Assembly (NCBI RefSeq): GCF_030067675.1
Contig: NZ_JASJEV010000003.1
Location: 1-64,000 of the forward strand
Source: Chelatococcus albus
Lineage (GTDB): Bacteria > Pseudomonadota > Alphaproteobacteria > Rhizobiales > Beijerinckiaceae
DNA length: 64,000 bases
Direction of reading: 5' to 3'
A program made the translations under genes and the position numbers. Of this stretch, positions 44,198-54,044 are shown in pieces. The notes below the pieces were generated by a model that searched no databases, was not told the origin of the DNA, and worked only from the letters and a program-made list of their open reading frames with translations. Position 1 is the first letter of the stretch. Every line of letters starts with the position of its first letter.

Positions 44198-46390
44198 ATG
44201 ACTGTCAAGCGCATCTTCTCTGTGCTTGTACTGCTGAATGTCCTTTCAGCAGTCCTTCTCGTGACCGGGCTCGTAGGCTATCGCGGCGCGGTCAACGCAA
44301 CGAGCGAGGCCCAGGAGCGCAAATATGCTTCCTATCTCCTCGCCGACGAGCTCCGGCAGAGTTCCGACGACTTGACCCGGCTGGCGCGCACCTACGTCGT
44401 CACCGGCGACCCGTCCTACAAGAAACAATACATGGACATCGTCGACATCCGCGACGGCAAGAAGGCGCGGCCGGCCGACTACCACCGCATCTACTGGGAT
44501 TTCGTCGCCGGCGGCGAGGCGTCGCCACGGCCCGCGGGGCGGCAGGCTCCCCTGCTGACGCTGATGCAGGAGGCCGGTTTCACCCAGGACGAATTCGCCA
44601 AGCTCGACGAGGCCAAGGCCCGGTCGGACGCCCTCATCGGCCTCGAGACCGAGGCGATGAACCTCGTCGAAGGCAAGGACAAGGCCGGCAAGCCGCTTGC
44701 GGCGCCCGATCCGGCCAGGGCGCGCGACCTCGTGCACTCGCGCGACTATCACGTCTACAAGGCGCGGATCATGCGCCCGATCGACGAGTTCTTCGTAAAG
44801 CTCGAGCAGCGCACGCAGGGCGCCGTCGAGGCAGCGGAATTCCGCAGGAGCCTCTATGCGGCGCTCGCCTTCGTCGGCGCAGCTTTCCTCGTCCTGTCCG
44901 TCGTTGCCCTGTGCGTCTTCGTATCGAGCCGCGTCCTGAAGGGGCTAGACGGTCTGCGCACCGCCATGGGCGAGATCATCGGCGGCAATCTCGACGTTGC
45001 TGTCGCCGGGGCCGGCCGGCCCGACGAGATCGGCGAGATGGCCGGCGCGCTGCAGACCTTCAGGGATAATGCCGTGCGCATGAAGGAACTCGAGGCCGAC
45101 GAGCGCACGGCCGCCGGCGAGCGTGTGCGCCGCGCCGAAGCCATGGCCGCGGTGGTCGAGGAGGTCTCGGTCGTGGTCGAGGCAGCGGTGAACGGCGACT
45201 TCAGCGCCCGTGCCCGGGTGAATGGCGGCGAGGCTGCCCTGACGAAGCTCGTCGAAGGCATCAACGAGATCAACGCTGTGGTCGACAGCGCCACGACCGA
45301 GTTCGCTGCCGTGCTCGCCGCCCTCGCGCAGGGCGACCTCACGGGCCAGGTGACGACAGACTACCGCGGCCGCTTCGGCGAACTGAAGACCGCGGTGAAC
45401 GAGACCATCACGCGCCTCGCCGAGATGGTGGCGACCATCCAGACGACTGCTGTCGACGTCTCCTCGACGGCCCGCGAGATCAGCGGCGGCGCCAGGGATC
45501 TGTCGCAGCGCACCGAGGACCAGGCGTCGTCGCTCGAGGAGACGGCTGCCACCACGGAGGAGCTCACCGCCTCGGTCAAGGCGAGCGCCCAGGCCTCGCA
45601 CGAGGCCGCGAGCCTGGCACAGGAAGCCATGCAAGTGGCCGAGAACGGCGGCGCGATCGTCAACGATGCCATCGCCGCCATGGCCCGCATCGAGCAGGCA
45701 TCGCAGAAGATCTCGGACATCACCTCGATGATCGACGAGATCGCCTTCCAGACCAACCTTCTCGCGCTCAACGCGGCGGTGGAGGCGGCGCGTGCCGGAG
45801 ACGCCGGCAACGGCTTCGCCGTGGTCGCGGCCGAGGTGCGCACGCTCGCGCAGCGCTCGGGCGATGCGGCCAAGGGCATCACCCAGCTCATCTCATCCTC
45901 CGCCGCCGAGGTCGCCGCCGGGGTCAGGCTCGTGCGCGAGGCCGGCGATGCGCTCGGCCGCATCGTCGAGGCCTCGCGCAAGGTGGCGAGGACCGTCTCG
46001 GAGATCTCCTCCGCCTCGAGCGAGCAGGCCAACGGCATCGATGAGATGAGCCAGGTGGTCGCCCAGATGGATCAGATGACCCAGCAGAATGCGGCGCTCG
46101 CCGAGGAGAGTGCCGCGGCGGCGACCGCCCTGACGGATCGCATCCGCGAGCTGAATGACCTCGTCACGGCCTTTCGCATCAGGCAGAACGTGACATCCGG
46201 CGCGCGGGGACCCGCCGGGACGAACCTTCCCGCGCATCTGCAGTCGCTCGCCCGGAAGGCCTTCGCCGACCGCACCCCGCCGGCCAACGACGCCTCCGAC
46301 CGCCGGCTGCAGGCAATGACCGCACCGGCCGAACGGCCAGCCCGCAGGGCGGCGGCCGGGCGCGGCGACAGCGGCTGGGCGGAATTCTGA
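44198..46390 (+). CDS. Methyl-accepting chemotaxis protein
   Basis: A 730-residue chemoreceptor. TM1 is near residues 5-27 ([20 protein letters not shown]), followed by a helical periplasmic sensor of about 190 residues rich in Tyr/Asp ([20 protein letters not shown]), TM2 ([20 protein letters not shown]), HAMP repeats, and the cytoplasmic signalling tip with [20 protein letters not shown] and [19 protein letters not shown]. It ends in GWAEF, a CheR/CheB-tethering pentapeptide of the xWxxF type. The ligand is unknown. ATG 44198 is chosen over GTG 44162 because TM1 follows at once. No other chemotaxis genes are nearby. Confidence 0.92.
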   Translation: MTVKRIFSVLVLLNVLSAVLLVTGLVGYRGAVNATSEAQERKYASYLLADELRQSSDDLTRLARTYVVTGDPSYKKQYMDIVDIRDGKKARPADYHRIYWDFVAGGEASPRPAGRQAPLLTLMQEAGFTQDEFAKLDEAKARSDALIGLETEAMNLVEGKDKAGKPLAAPDPARARDLVHSRDYHVYKARIMRPIDEFFVKLEQRTQGAVEAAEFRRSLYAALAFVGAAFLVLSVVALCVFVSSRVLKGLDGLRTAMGEIIGGNLDVAVAGAGRPDEIGEMAGALQTFRDNAVRMKELEADERTAAGERVRRAEAMAAVVEEVSVVVEAAVNGDFSARARVNGGEAALTKLVEGINEINAVVDSATTEFAAVLAALAQGDLTGQVTTDYRGRFGELKTAVNETITRLAEMVATIQTTAVDVSSTAREISGGARDLSQRTEDQASSLEETAATTEELTASVKASAQASHEAASLAQEAMQVAENGGAIVNDAIAAMARIEQASQKISDITSMIDEIAFQTNLLALNAAVEAARAGDAGNGFAVVAAEVRTLAQRSGDAAKGITQLISSSAAEVAAGVRLVREAGDALGRIVEASRKVARTVSEISSASSEQANGIDEMSQVVAQMDQMTQQNAALAEESAAAATALTDRIRELNDLVTAFRIRQNVTSGARGPAGTNLPAHLQSLARKAFADRTPPANDASDRRLQAMTAPAERPARRAAAGRGDSGWAEF

Positions 46391-46597
46391 GTTGCGGACG
46401 GCGCCATTGGAGCGCCACAAGGAGGGAGGTCGGGCCACGGCCCGGCCTCCGGCACGGTCCAGCAGGCCGGAGACGCGGGCACCATCAGCCGTCCCCGGAG
46501 GTGGGCTGCCATGCGCCCGGCGCAACCAAGAGCCGCAAGGCCGGTGATACAAGCCGCGCCTTCCGCGCATGCTGCGCCGCAACATCGACATCTCACC
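46391..46597. other. Intergenic region, no gene seen
   Basis: 207 bp of GC-rich sequence between the chemoreceptor stop and the kup remnant; no operator or gene recognised. Confidence 0.3.
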
Positions 46598-46930
46598 ATG
46601 TCAATGTCCACGGCGGCCATCGAGGCCGCAGGCACCCCGGCCGCCGAGACCGGACCGGACGCGCCAAGACGCGCTTCTGAGTCCTGGTGCTCGGAAGCAC
46701 CGGCGCCGTCCTCCTGGCGGTCACGGGGGCGGAGGCGCTCTACGCCGACCTCGGCCATTTCGGCCGTCGGCCCATCCGCACGGCCTGGCTCTGCCTCGTG
46801 CTGCCGGCGCTTGCCGCGCTGGCAGAACCGCCTGTTTCTCAACCTCGCCCGCAACGCCGCCGACGCCACGGATTTCTTCCAGATCCCGACGGGCCGCGTC
46901 GTCGAGGTGGGCACGCAGATCTCGCTCTGA
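46598..46930 (+). pseudogene. kup: Collapsed Kup potassium-uptake gene (start, middle and end fragments only)
   Basis: From 46681, one frame reads [40 protein letters not shown], which is the strongly conserved central part of Kup potassium transporters. From about 46805, a second frame reads [39 protein letters not shown] and a stop at 46930, which is the Kup C-terminus. An intact Kup has about 620 residues, so several hundred residues between these parts are missing. The frame starting at ATG 46598 ([20 protein letters not shown]) may be the original N-terminus, meaning two internal deletions. No function is expected. Confidence 0.8.
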
Positions 46931-46969
46931 CCGCTCGGGTCCCGCGCATTCCTCGGCGGAGCCCCGCGG

Positions 46970-47911
46970 TCAGCGCCCGCTCGTCTCGGCGGTCGCGCGG
47001 CGCTTGCGCATGAGGGCTTCGAGCTCAGGATCCGGCCCCTTCGGCAGTTCGATGTCGATCGTGACGATGAGATCGCCGGCACCATCCTTGGCCGGCAGGC
47101 CCTTGCCGCGCAGCCGGAAGCTTCTGCCGCCGCTCGACATCGGCGGAATGGTCATGCTGACCACGCCATCGAGTGTCGGGACGTGCACCTTGGCACCGAG
47201 CACCGCATCGGCAAGCGGCACGGACAGGCGCTGCCGCAGCGTCTTGCCCTCGACGGTGAAGCGCTCGTGCGGCGCGATATGGATGGTGAGCAGCGCATCG
47301 CCCGGCTCGCCGCCAAACGGGCTCGGCTCGCCGAGGCCGCGCAGGCGGATGGTCTTGCCGTCGGTGATGCCGGTCGGGATCATCACGTCGACCTCGCGCC
47401 CGGTCGGCAGTGTGATGCGGCGCTTGCCGCCGCCGGCCGCCTCCTCGAGCGTGATCGTCATGGAAACGGTGACGTCCTCGCCGCGCGGGTAATGCGCGCG
47501 GGCGCGCCCGCCACCGCCGCCCGCCGCACGGCCGCCCATCGCCTCGCCGAAGATGTCGGCGAAGAGGTCCTGCGGGTCGAAGCCGCCTCCCCTGCGCCCG
47601 CCGCGGCCGAAGCTGAAATTGAAGCCCTCGAAGCCGCCGGCGTGCGGCCCGCTGCTGCGGGTGAATCCGTCGAAGCCCTGGAAGCGCGGTTTGCCCTCGG
47701 CGTCGATCTCGCCGCGGTCGTACTGCGAGCGTTTGTCCTTGTCGCCCAGGATCTCGTAGGCGGCGTTGATCTCGGCGAACTTCTCCTTGGCCTTCGGATC
47801 GTCCCTGTTCTGATCGGGATGATAGACCTTGGCGAGGCGCCGGAACGCCTTCTTCACATCGGCCTCACTCGCCGACTTGCTCAAGCCGAGGACGGTATAG
47901 GGATCACGCAT
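46970..47911 (-). CDS. DnaJ/CbpA-type co-chaperone (class II J-protein)
   Basis: A 313-residue J-protein. The J-domain is at residues 3-68 with the HPD motif ([20 protein letters not shown]). A Gly/Phe-rich linker follows ([20 protein letters not shown]). The C-terminal substrate-binding barrels follow ([40 protein letters not shown]). The DnaJ zinc cysteines are absent, so it is CbpA-like. It stimulates DnaK ATPase. In related genomes a gene like this lies beside pdxH and fabI. Confidence 0.93.
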   Translation of the reverse strand: MRDPYTVLGLSKSASEADVKKAFRRLAKVYHPDQNRDDPKAKEKFAEINAAYEILGDKDKRSQYDRGEIDAEGKPRFQGFDGFTRSSGPHAGGFEGFNFSFGRGGRRGGGFDPQDLFADIFGEAMGGRAAGGGGGRARAHYPRGEDVTVSMTITLEEAAGGGKRRITLPTGREVDVMIPTGITDGKTIRLRGLGEPSPFGGEPGDALLTIHIAPHERFTVEGKTLRQRLSVPLADAVLGAKVHVPTLDGVVSMTIPPMSSGGRSFRLRGKGLPAKDGAGDLIVTIDIELPKGPDPELEALMRKRRATAETSGR

Positions 47912-48022
47912 GGGGACCTGTCTCCGAGACCCGTCTCGGGACGGCTCTCGCTGACCGATATGGGACGCATGTTGCAGAAACGCAACGGCCGTTCAGGACG
48001 GCCGCCGGTCTGGTTTAGCCCG

Positions 48023-48541
48023 TCAGGCGGGCTTCTTCCAGGGTTTGACGTCCTTCACGGTCCATTCGCCGCCGGAGGGTCGGCAGGCGGTACCCTGCAG
48101 GCTGCTCTTGCTGCTGCGCAGACTGAGGTCGGCAAGGAAGACGCGGCAGATCTCGTCATTGCTGACGAACGGGCGGCCGACGGGCACGAAGCTGCCCTTG
48201 AAGCCGCTCTCGGGATTGTCCCAGGAGACGCTGGAGCCGTTGCCCTTCGGATCGAGGGCCACGGCGAGCGCGCTCTTCGCCCGGCGCCAGTCCTCGCCAG
48301 CGAGCTCGGGCGACAGGGGCGACACGTCAATCGGCTTGATCGATCCGGTGACGAGGGGCTCCTCGCCCGTGTCGAGAAGCGAGCCGATCGGAAAGGTGAC
48401 GCTGCAACCGGCCGCGACGAGGGCGATGACCGCCGCACATGCCACGGCGACACCACGGCGCAGTTGCGCCGCTTCGCCTCCGCCGTCCTTTGCCCTATAG
48501 ATCGTGCGCTCGCCGGAGCGTGTCACGCGTTGCCTCGCCAT
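48023..48541 (-). CDS. RT0821/Lpp0805-family surface lipoprotein
   Basis: A 172-residue protein with a hydrophobic segment ending in a lipobox (ACAAVIALVAAGC), so it is lipid-anchored, though the N-region before it is unusually long (about 30 residues). Conserved parts are GEDWRRAKSALAVALDPKGN, SVSWDNPESGFKGSF and CRVFLADLS. Family function is unknown. ATG 48541 is only 27 bp from the pdxH start on the other strand, so the two promoters overlap. Confidence 0.82.
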   Translation of the reverse strand: MARQRVTRSGERTIYRAKDGGGEAAQLRRGVAVACAAVIALVAAGCSVTFPIGSLLDTGEEPLVTGSIKPIDVSPLSPELAGEDWRRAKSALAVALDPKGNGSSVSWDNPESGFKGSFVPVGRPFVSNDEICRVFLADLSLRSSKSSLQGTACRPSGGEWTVKDVKPWKKPA

Positions 48542-48568
48542 CCCTCTCGATTCTTGAGGATTTAAGCT

Positions 48569-49183
48569 TTGGAACCGTTAACGGGCAGTGACTTCTCGAC
48601 CGCGACGGACCCCTTGTCCCTCTTCGAGAGCTGGCTCGCCGACGCCACGAAGACCGAGCCGAACGATCCGAACGCGATGGCGCTCGCCACCGTGGACGCG
48701 GACAGCCTGCCGGACGTGCGCATGGTGCTGCTCAAGGGCTTCGACGCGCAAGGCTTCGTCTTCTACACGAACAGCGAGAGCGCCAAGGGCCGCCAGCTCG
48801 CCGGCAACATGAAGGCCGCCCTGCTGTTCCACTGGAAGAGCCTGACGCGCCAGGTGCGCGTGCGCGGCCCGGTGGAGCTGGTGACGCCGGCGGAGGCGGA
48901 CGCCTATTTCGCCTCCCGGCCGCGCGGCAGTCGCATCGGCGCCTGGGCCTCGCAGCAGTCGCGCCCGCTCGAGAGCCGCTTCGCCCTGGAGAAGGCCGTG
49001 GCCTACTACACGGCCAAGTATCCGGTGGGCGACATTCCGCGGCCCGAATACTGGAAGGGCTACCGCGTGCGCCCCATCTCCATCGAGTTCTGGCACGACC
49101 GTCCCTTCAGGCTGCACGACCGCATCGTCTTCCGCCGCGAGACGCCGGACGCCGCCTGGACGACGGAGCGCCTCTATCCCTGA
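48569..49183 (+). CDS. pdxH: Pyridoxamine/pyridoxine 5'-phosphate oxidase
   Basis: A 204-residue FMN enzyme making PLP. Signatures: [71 protein letters not shown], and the C-terminal [13 protein letters not shown]. Full length. The start is TTG 48569 with GAGGA about 9 bp upstream; no ATG fits the conserved N-terminus. It supplies PLP for the many aminotransferases in this region, although they are not linked in an operon. Confidence 0.95.
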   Translation: MEPLTGSDFSTATDPLSLFESWLADATKTEPNDPNAMALATVDADSLPDVRMVLLKGFDAQGFVFYTNSESAKGRQLAGNMKAALLFHWKSLTRQVRVRGPVELVTPAEADAYFASRPRGSRIGAWASQQSRPLESRFALEKAVAYYTAKYPVGDIPRPEYWKGYRVRPISIEFWHDRPFRLHDRIVFRRETPDAAWTTERLYP

Positions 49184-49260
49184 TCGCGGCCGGTGGACCG
49201 GCCGGGCCAGCCGGCGTAGGTTGCCGCGCCGCAGCATTCCCCGATCGAGCGAGACCCGCC

Positions 49261-50022
49261 TTGTCGACCTCCGCGCCCTCGAATCAGCCCCGCCGCGTCA
49301 TGCTCCTCACCGGGGCGAGCCGCGGCATCGGCCACGCCACTGTCAAGCGCTTCTCCGCCGCCGGCTGGCGCGTCATCACCTGCTCGCGCCACGCCTTCCC
49401 CGAGCAATGCCCGTGGGAGATGGGGCCGGAGGACCACATTCAGGTCGATCTCGCCGACGTCGAGAACACCTATGCGGCGATCGACGAGATCAAGCGCCGC
49501 CTCGAGCCCGAGGGCGGCGTGCTGCACGCGCTCGTCAATAACGCCGGCATCTCGCCCAAGGGGCCGGGCGGTGCCCGCCTCGGCGCCATCGACACGACGG
49601 TGGAAGACTGGCAGCACGTCTTCCAGGTGAACTTCTTCGCCTCCATCATGCTGGCGCGCGGCCTCATCGAGGAGTTGAAGCGCGTCAGGGGCTCGGTAGT
49701 GAACGTCACCTCCATCGCCGGCTCGCGCGTGCATCCCTTCGCTGGCGCGGCCTACGCCACATCCAAGGCGGCTCTGGCCGCCCTGACGCGCGAGATGGCG
49801 GCCGACTTCGGCCCGCTCGGCATCCGCGTCAACGCCATCTCCCCCGGCGAGATCGACACCGCCATCCTGTCACCGGGCACCGAGAAGCTCGTCGAGCAGA
49901 TCCCGCTGCGGCGGCTCGGCACGCCCGACGAAGTGGCCAAGGCCATCTATTTCCTGTGCACCGAGGCCTCGTCCTACGTGACAGGCGCCGAACTGCACAT
50001 CAACGGCGGCCAGCACGTCTGA
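49261..50022 (+). CDS. Short-chain dehydrogenase/reductase (SDR)
   Basis: A 253-residue NAD(P)-dependent oxidoreductase: LLTGASRGIGHATVKRFSAA (cofactor loop), LVNNAGISPKG, SIAGSRVHPFAGAAYATSKA (Ser-Tyr-Lys catalytic set), ISPGEIDTAILSPGTEKL. Substrate unknown. Starts with TTG 49261; ATG 49300 (MLLTGAS) is an alternative. It follows pdxH by 77 bp on the same strand, an arrangement that I recall from other Rhizobiales. Confidence 0.9.
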   Translation: MSTSAPSNQPRRVMLLTGASRGIGHATVKRFSAAGWRVITCSRHAFPEQCPWEMGPEDHIQVDLADVENTYAAIDEIKRRLEPEGGVLHALVNNAGISPKGPGGARLGAIDTTVEDWQHVFQVNFFASIMLARGLIEELKRVRGSVVNVTSIAGSRVHPFAGAAYATSKAALAALTREMAADFGPLGIRVNAISPGEIDTAILSPGTEKLVEQIPLRRLGTPDEVAKAIYFLCTEASSYVTGAELHINGGQHV

Positions 50023-50087
50023 ACGGACGGCTGCCTCGCGGCGCCCGGACGGGCGCCGGGCGCCCGCCGCGACCTGCGAGCGAAGCC

Positions 50088-50525
50088 ATGCCGGACGCAC
50101 GCCTCTACCCGACGCGCCCCTTCCTCGCCGCGAGCGTCGCCGTATTCCGCGACGGCAGGGTGCTCCTCGCGGCGCGGGCCAATCCGCCCATGGCGGGACG
50201 CTTCAGCCTGCCCGGCGGCCTCGTCGAGCCGGGCGAGACACTGCGCGAAGCCGCGTTGCGCGAACTCGCGGAGGAGGTCGGCATCGAGGCCGAGATCATC
50301 GGGTTCGCCGACCATGTCGAGGTCGTCGAGCGTGACGAGCGGGGCGTGAAGTTCCATTTCGTCATCGCCGCCTTCGCGGCGCGCTGGCGCGCCGGCGAAC
50401 CCTGCCCGAGCGCAGAGACGGGTGCGGTCGTCTGGGCCGATCCCGCCGACATCGGCGCCCTTCCCACCACCGCCGGCCTCGCGGCTATAGTGGCGAAAGC
50501 CCAATCGGTCCTGCTGAGCGCGTGA
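50088..50525 (+). CDS. Nudix hydrolase
   Basis: A 145-residue protein with a complete Nudix box, GGLVEPGETLREAALRELAE followed by EVGIE, which hydrolyses nucleoside diphosphate derivatives. No further specificity is readable; the family includes ADP-ribose and dNTP hydrolases. ATG 50088. Its stop overlaps the next gene's GTG start (GTGA), so the pair is translated together. Confidence 0.9.
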   Translation: MPDARLYPTRPFLAASVAVFRDGRVLLAARANPPMAGRFSLPGGLVEPGETLREAALRELAEEVGIEAEIIGFADHVEVVERDERGVKFHFVIAAFAARWRAGEPCPSAETGAVVWADPADIGALPTTAGLAAIVAKAQSVLLSA

Positions 50526-51067
50526 ACGTCTTCCATCCTTCCTACCTCAGATCCGCGGCACGCGGCGCAGCCGTCGCCGCAGCGCTGGCATCGACCGTCG
50601 CGCTCACGCCCGCCGCTGCGCAGCAGGAGCAGCAGCGGCCGGCGAGCCCGCGCTCCGCCCCGGCGAAACCCGCGCCGAAGGCCGAGCCCAATGCCGCCGC
50701 CAAGCCCGGGGCCAGGCCTGGGCCCTCATCCAATTCCGCGCCCGAGCAGCCGCCGGCCGAACCCGCGCCGCCCTATGAGCGCGAGATGCTGCGGCTCTCG
50801 GAGATCATGGGCGCCCTCGCCTTCCTGCGCGGCCTGTGCGGCGGGAGCGATGCACCGCAGTGGCGGGCCGAGATGACGGCGCTCCTCGAGGCGGAAGCGA
50901 CGACGCCCGCCCGCCGCGAGCGGCTCGCGGGCGCCTACAACCGCGGCTACAAGGGCTTCGCCCTCACCTACCGCTCCTGCACCCCGTCGGCGCAGGCCGT
51001 CATCGACCGCTATCTGGCCGAGGGCGCGGCGCTGTCGCGGGCGATCTCCGGGCGCTTCGGTGGCTGA
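50522..51067 (+). CDS. TIGR02301-family secreted protein
   Basis: A 181-residue protein with an N-terminal signal peptide (AAVAAALASTVALTPAAAQQ), a Pro/Ala/Lys-rich linker, and a conserved C-terminal part (EREMLRLSEIMGALAFLRGL, CGG..., RERLAGAYNRGYKGFALTY, RSCTPSAQAVIDRYLAEG) that defines the alphaproteobacterial family TIGR02301. Function unknown; two conserved Cys may form a disulphide. GTG 50522 overlaps the Nudix gene. Confidence 0.85.
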   Translation: MNVFHPSYLRSAARGAAVAAALASTVALTPAAAQQEQQRPASPRSAPAKPAPKAEPNAAAKPGARPGPSSNSAPEQPPAEPAPPYEREMLRLSEIMGALAFLRGLCGGSDAPQWRAEMTALLEAEATTPARRERLAGAYNRGYKGFALTYRSCTPSAQAVIDRYLAEGAALSRAISGRFGG

Positions 51068-51199
51068 TTTGCAACGTTAACCGAAAAACGCCAGTTCTCC
51101 CCAAATCGTTAACCTCCCAGAAAGAACCGGCTGGTGTCGCACGGGCCGCGCGCTATTCTCGATTCGTGAGCGGCGCTGGATGCCGCGCGATTCGGCGCC

Positions 51200-51460
51200 A
51201 TGACATACGATCAACAGCACGACGCTTTCGAAGGCTACGACGTCAGCGAGGACAAGCGCGCCGCGCTGACCTACCTGAGCGAGGCCTTTGCCGAAGCCCA
51301 GCTCGACGGGCTCGACGGCGATTGCGTTGCGCATGCCGCGCTGTTCACCGCCTTCCACGAGCTCGTGGACATCTACGGCGAGGAAGCGGTGGCGCGCTTC
51401 GCCGAAAGCTTGCCGGAGCGTATCCGCGGCGGCGGCTTCTCCACCGCGCCGCGCCACTGA
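51200..51460 (+). CDS. Small conserved Hyphomicrobiales protein
   Basis: An 86-residue acidic cytoplasmic protein (FAEAQLDGLDGDCVAHAALF, TAFHELVDIYGEEAVARFAE). It resembles short conserved hypothetical proteins of Rhizobiales from memory, with no known domain. Upstream (51068-51199) are two CGTTAACC sequences and a GATTC, described in the findings. Confidence 0.65.
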   Translation: MTYDQQHDAFEGYDVSEDKRAALTYLSEAFAEAQLDGLDGDCVAHAALFTAFHELVDIYGEEAVARFAESLPERIRGGGFSTAPRH

Positions 51461-51531
51461 GCGCGCGCTGCCGCCCCGGGCATGGTTGCCCGGCCGCAGC
51501 CTCGCCGCATTCGACGGGGCATCATCCGGCC

Positions 51532-52173
51532 ATGACAATGGTTGCCGGAATGAACGTCGCCCTTCGGCTGCGACGCTTTCTCCTGCTCGGCGCAGTCGCG
51601 GTCGCGGCGCCCGCCGCGGCACAGAAGGCGAAGCCCGACGCGAAGGGCGCTGGGGCCACGCCGCCCGCGGCCGCGCCCGCGAAACCGACCGACGTCCCGC
51701 CCAGGGCACTGCCGACGATCGAGCGTGATGTCGCACGGCTGCCGCTCCGCGTCGCGGCCATGCGCGAGGCGATCCTCGATGCGGCGGCGACGGGCGACGC
51801 CGAGAAGCTGCGCCTCGTCCTCGAACGGAACGAAATGCCGCCCGTCCTCGCCCGCGGCCAGAAGGGCGATGCGATCGCCGGCCTGAAGAGACGCTCCGGC
51901 GACGGCGAGGCGCGCGAGACGCTGGGACTGCTCACCGCGCTCCTCGAAGCTCCCTATGTGCGTATCGGCATCGGCACGGCGCAAGAGATGTACGTCTGGC
52001 CGTGGTTTGCAGAATATCCGCCCCAGTCATTGACCCCGGAGCAGCTCGTCGAGGTGTATCGCATCCTGCGGGCGGGCGAATTCAAGGAGTCGCTCGCCAA
52101 GGGCAAGTACGTCAGCTGGCGCCTCGGCATCGGCCCGGACGGGACGTGGCACTATTTCTTCACGGGCGAGTGA
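51532..52173 (+). CDS. Conserved Hyphomicrobiales secreted protein of unknown function
   Basis: A 213-residue protein with a signal peptide (LRRFLLLGAVAVAAPAAAQK), a Lys/Ala/Pro-rich linker and a conserved domain: LRLVLERNEMPPVLARG, DGEARETLGLLTALLEAPYV, GTAQEMYVWPWFAEYPPQSL, GPDGTWHYFFTGE. The pattern is familiar from uncharacterised Rhizobiales proteins. ATG 51532 is used; ATGs at 51538 and 51550 are in frame. Confidence 0.75.
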   Translation: MTMVAGMNVALRLRRFLLLGAVAVAAPAAAQKAKPDAKGAGATPPAAAPAKPTDVPPRALPTIERDVARLPLRVAAMREAILDAAATGDAEKLRLVLERNEMPPVLARGQKGDAIAGLKRRSGDGEARETLGLLTALLEAPYVRIGIGTAQEMYVWPWFAEYPPQSLTPEQLVEVYRILRAGEFKESLAKGKYVSWRLGIGPDGTWHYFFTGE

Positions 52174-52404
52174 GGCGCTGAGCGGGCGGCAGGCTGAGCA
52201 GGCCGGTACCCATTCCCGCCGGCTGCGGGCATAGTCCGACCTTGCGGCGGTCGTCTTCCGATTCCACCGAAACGGAAGGCGCGTCCGACATCTGGAGAAC
52301 AATGGACCACCACCGGTGCGCCATCGCCGGCCCGGGCCCCGGTACGCCGCCGACTGCCCCCCCCTCGGCGTAGAGACGCGCCGAACAGGAACGAGGAACG
52401 CCCC

Positions 52405-52776
52405 ATGCGCTATGCCATCCTCTGCTACCACGACGAGAACGTCGTCGGCTCCTGGACGAAGGAGGAGGATGAGGCGGTGATGGCCCGGCTCGCGGTCGTG
52501 CAGGAGAGGCTCGCGATGAACGGCAAGCTCGGCCCCGTCGCGCGCCTGATGCCGACCACCGCAGCAACGACGCTGCGCAAGGACCGCGATCCGCCCCTGG
52601 TGCTCGACGGCCCCTTCGCCGAGACCAAGGAGCAGTTGCTCGGCTTCTACGTGGTCGACTGCTCGGGGCCCGAGGAGGCGCTAGACATCGCCCGGGATCT
52701 CGCCCGCGCCAACCCCGGCGGCGCCTATGAGATCCGCCCGGTCTCGCTCTTCCAGCCCGGGAGCGGCGCAACGTGA
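52405..52776 (+). CDS. YciI/DGPF-domain protein
   Basis: A 123-residue protein with the DGPFAETKEQLLGFYVVD motif of the DGPF (YCII-related) family. Such proteins are regularly encoded beside ECF42 sigma factors, as here: the sigma gene start overlaps this stop (GTGA). Enzymatic role unknown. ATG 52405. Confidence 0.92.
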   Translation: MRYAILCYHDENVVGSWTKEEDEAVMARLAVVQERLAMNGKLGPVARLMPTTAATTLRKDRDPPLVLDGPFAETKEQLLGFYVVDCSGPEEALDIARDLARANPGGAYEIRPVSLFQPGSGAT

Positions 52777-54044
52777 CCGTCGTCACATGGATCGAGGCCA
52801 CGCTGACCGCGGCGCGCGCCCAGGCGCTCGCCGCCCTTTTGCGCTATTTCCGCGACCTCGACACGGCCGAGGAGGCCCTGCAGGACGCCTGCCTGAAGGC
52901 GTTGCAGACATGGCCGCAGAAGGGTCCGCCGCGCGACCCTGTCGCTTGGCTCGTCTTCGTCGGGCGCAACGCCGCCATCGACGCAGTGCGCCGACGGAAC
53001 AGGCAGGAGCCGCTGCCGGCGGAAGAGGCGATCTCCGACCTCGATGACGCCGAGGCCGCGATCGTCGAGCGGCTTGACGGTGCACACTATCGCGACGATG
53101 TCCTGCGCCTCCTTTTCATCTGCTGCCATCCGGAGCTGCCCGCAGCCCAGCAGATCGCGCTCGCGCTGCGCATCGTCTCGGGCCTCACGGTCAAGCAGAT
53201 CGCCCGCGCCTTCCTCGTCGGCGAGAGCGCCATGGAGCAGCGCATCACGCGGGCAAAGGCGCGCATCGCGGCCGCCGACGTGCCTTTCGAGGCGCCGGGG
53301 CCGACCGGGCGGGCGGAGCGGCTCGCCGCCGTCGCCGCGATGATCTACCTCGTCTTCAACGAGGGCTATTCGGCGGCGGCAGACACGGCGCCCGCGCGCG
53401 CGCCGCTCTGCGAGGAGGCGATCCGCCTGGCGCGGCTGCTGCTCAGGCTGTTCCCGGGCGAGGCCGAAGTCATGGGGCTGGCGGCGCTCCTCCTCCTGCA
53501 GCACGCGCGCGCGCCGGCCCGGTTCGACGCAGCGGGGCACATCGTCCTGCTGGAAGATCAGGACCGCAGCCTCTGGGACCGCGGGATGATCGCCGAAGGG
53601 CTCGCGCTTCTCGACGAGGCGATCCGCCACGGGCCTCCCGGCCCCTATCAGGTGCAGGCCGCAATCGCGGCCGTGCATGCCCGGGCTGCGCGTCCGGCGG
53701 AAACCGACTGGGCAGGCATCGACCTGCTCTACGCCACGCTCGAGCGCCTGCAGCCCTCGCCCGTCATCACGCTGAACCGTGCCGTCGCCGTCGCCAAGGT
53801 CCGCGGTGCGGCAGCCGCCCTCGCCATGGTCGAGCCGCTCGCGCCGCAACTCTCCGGCTATTTCCATTTCTTCGGCGTGAAGGGTGCTCTCCTTCTGCAG
53901 CTCGGTCGCACGGACGAGGCCCGCATCGCCTTCGACCGGGCCATCACGCTCGCCCGCACGGCATCGGAGGCGGCCCATATCAGATTGCAGATCGATCGCC
54001 TCATGGCCGGCGCAACGGGCGAAGACGCGCGGGCGAAAATCTGA
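52773..54044 (+). CDS. ECF42-type sigma factor with C-terminal TPR-like domain
   Basis: A 423-residue protein: sigma region 2 (ALLRYFRDLDTAEEALQDAC), a conserved LRLLFICCHPEL, region 4 (LALRIVSGLTVKQIARAFLV, GESAMEQRITRAKARI), then about 230 residues of helical repeats (YLVFNEGYSAAADTA, LDEAIRHGPPGPYQVQAAIA, GYFHFFGVKGALLLQLGRTD). This is the ECF42 layout, in which the C-terminal extension, rather than an anti-sigma factor, controls activity (family knowledge). No anti-sigma gene follows. Coupled to the DGPF gene. Confidence 0.92.
   Translation: MTVVTWIEATLTAARAQALAALLRYFRDLDTAEEALQDACLKALQTWPQKGPPRDPVAWLVFVGRNAAIDAVRRRNRQEPLPAEEAISDLDDAEAAIVERLDGAHYRDDVLRLLFICCHPELPAAQQIALALRIVSGLTVKQIARAFLVGESAMEQRITRAKARIAAADVPFEAPGPTGRAERLAAVAAMIYLVFNEGYSAAADTAPARAPLCEEAIRLARLLLRLFPGEAEVMGLAALLLLQHARAPARFDAAGHIVLLEDQDRSLWDRGMIAEGLALLDEAIRHGPPGPYQVQAAIAAVHARAARPAETDWAGIDLLYATLERLQPSPVITLNRAVAVAKVRGAAAALAMVEPLAPQLSGYFHFFGVKGALLLQLGRTDEARIAFDRAITLARTASEAAHIRLQIDRLMAGATGEDARAKI

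Noticed and set aside
46511-46930. An intact 139-residue protein
   Set aside because: Only its last ~40 residues look like a protein (Kup C-terminus); the middle is in another frame, so this is a pseudogene.
48569-48590. CGTTAACG in the pdxH start region as a CtrA site
   Set aside because: It lies inside the coding start and is a single half-site without TTAA-N7-TTAA spacing.
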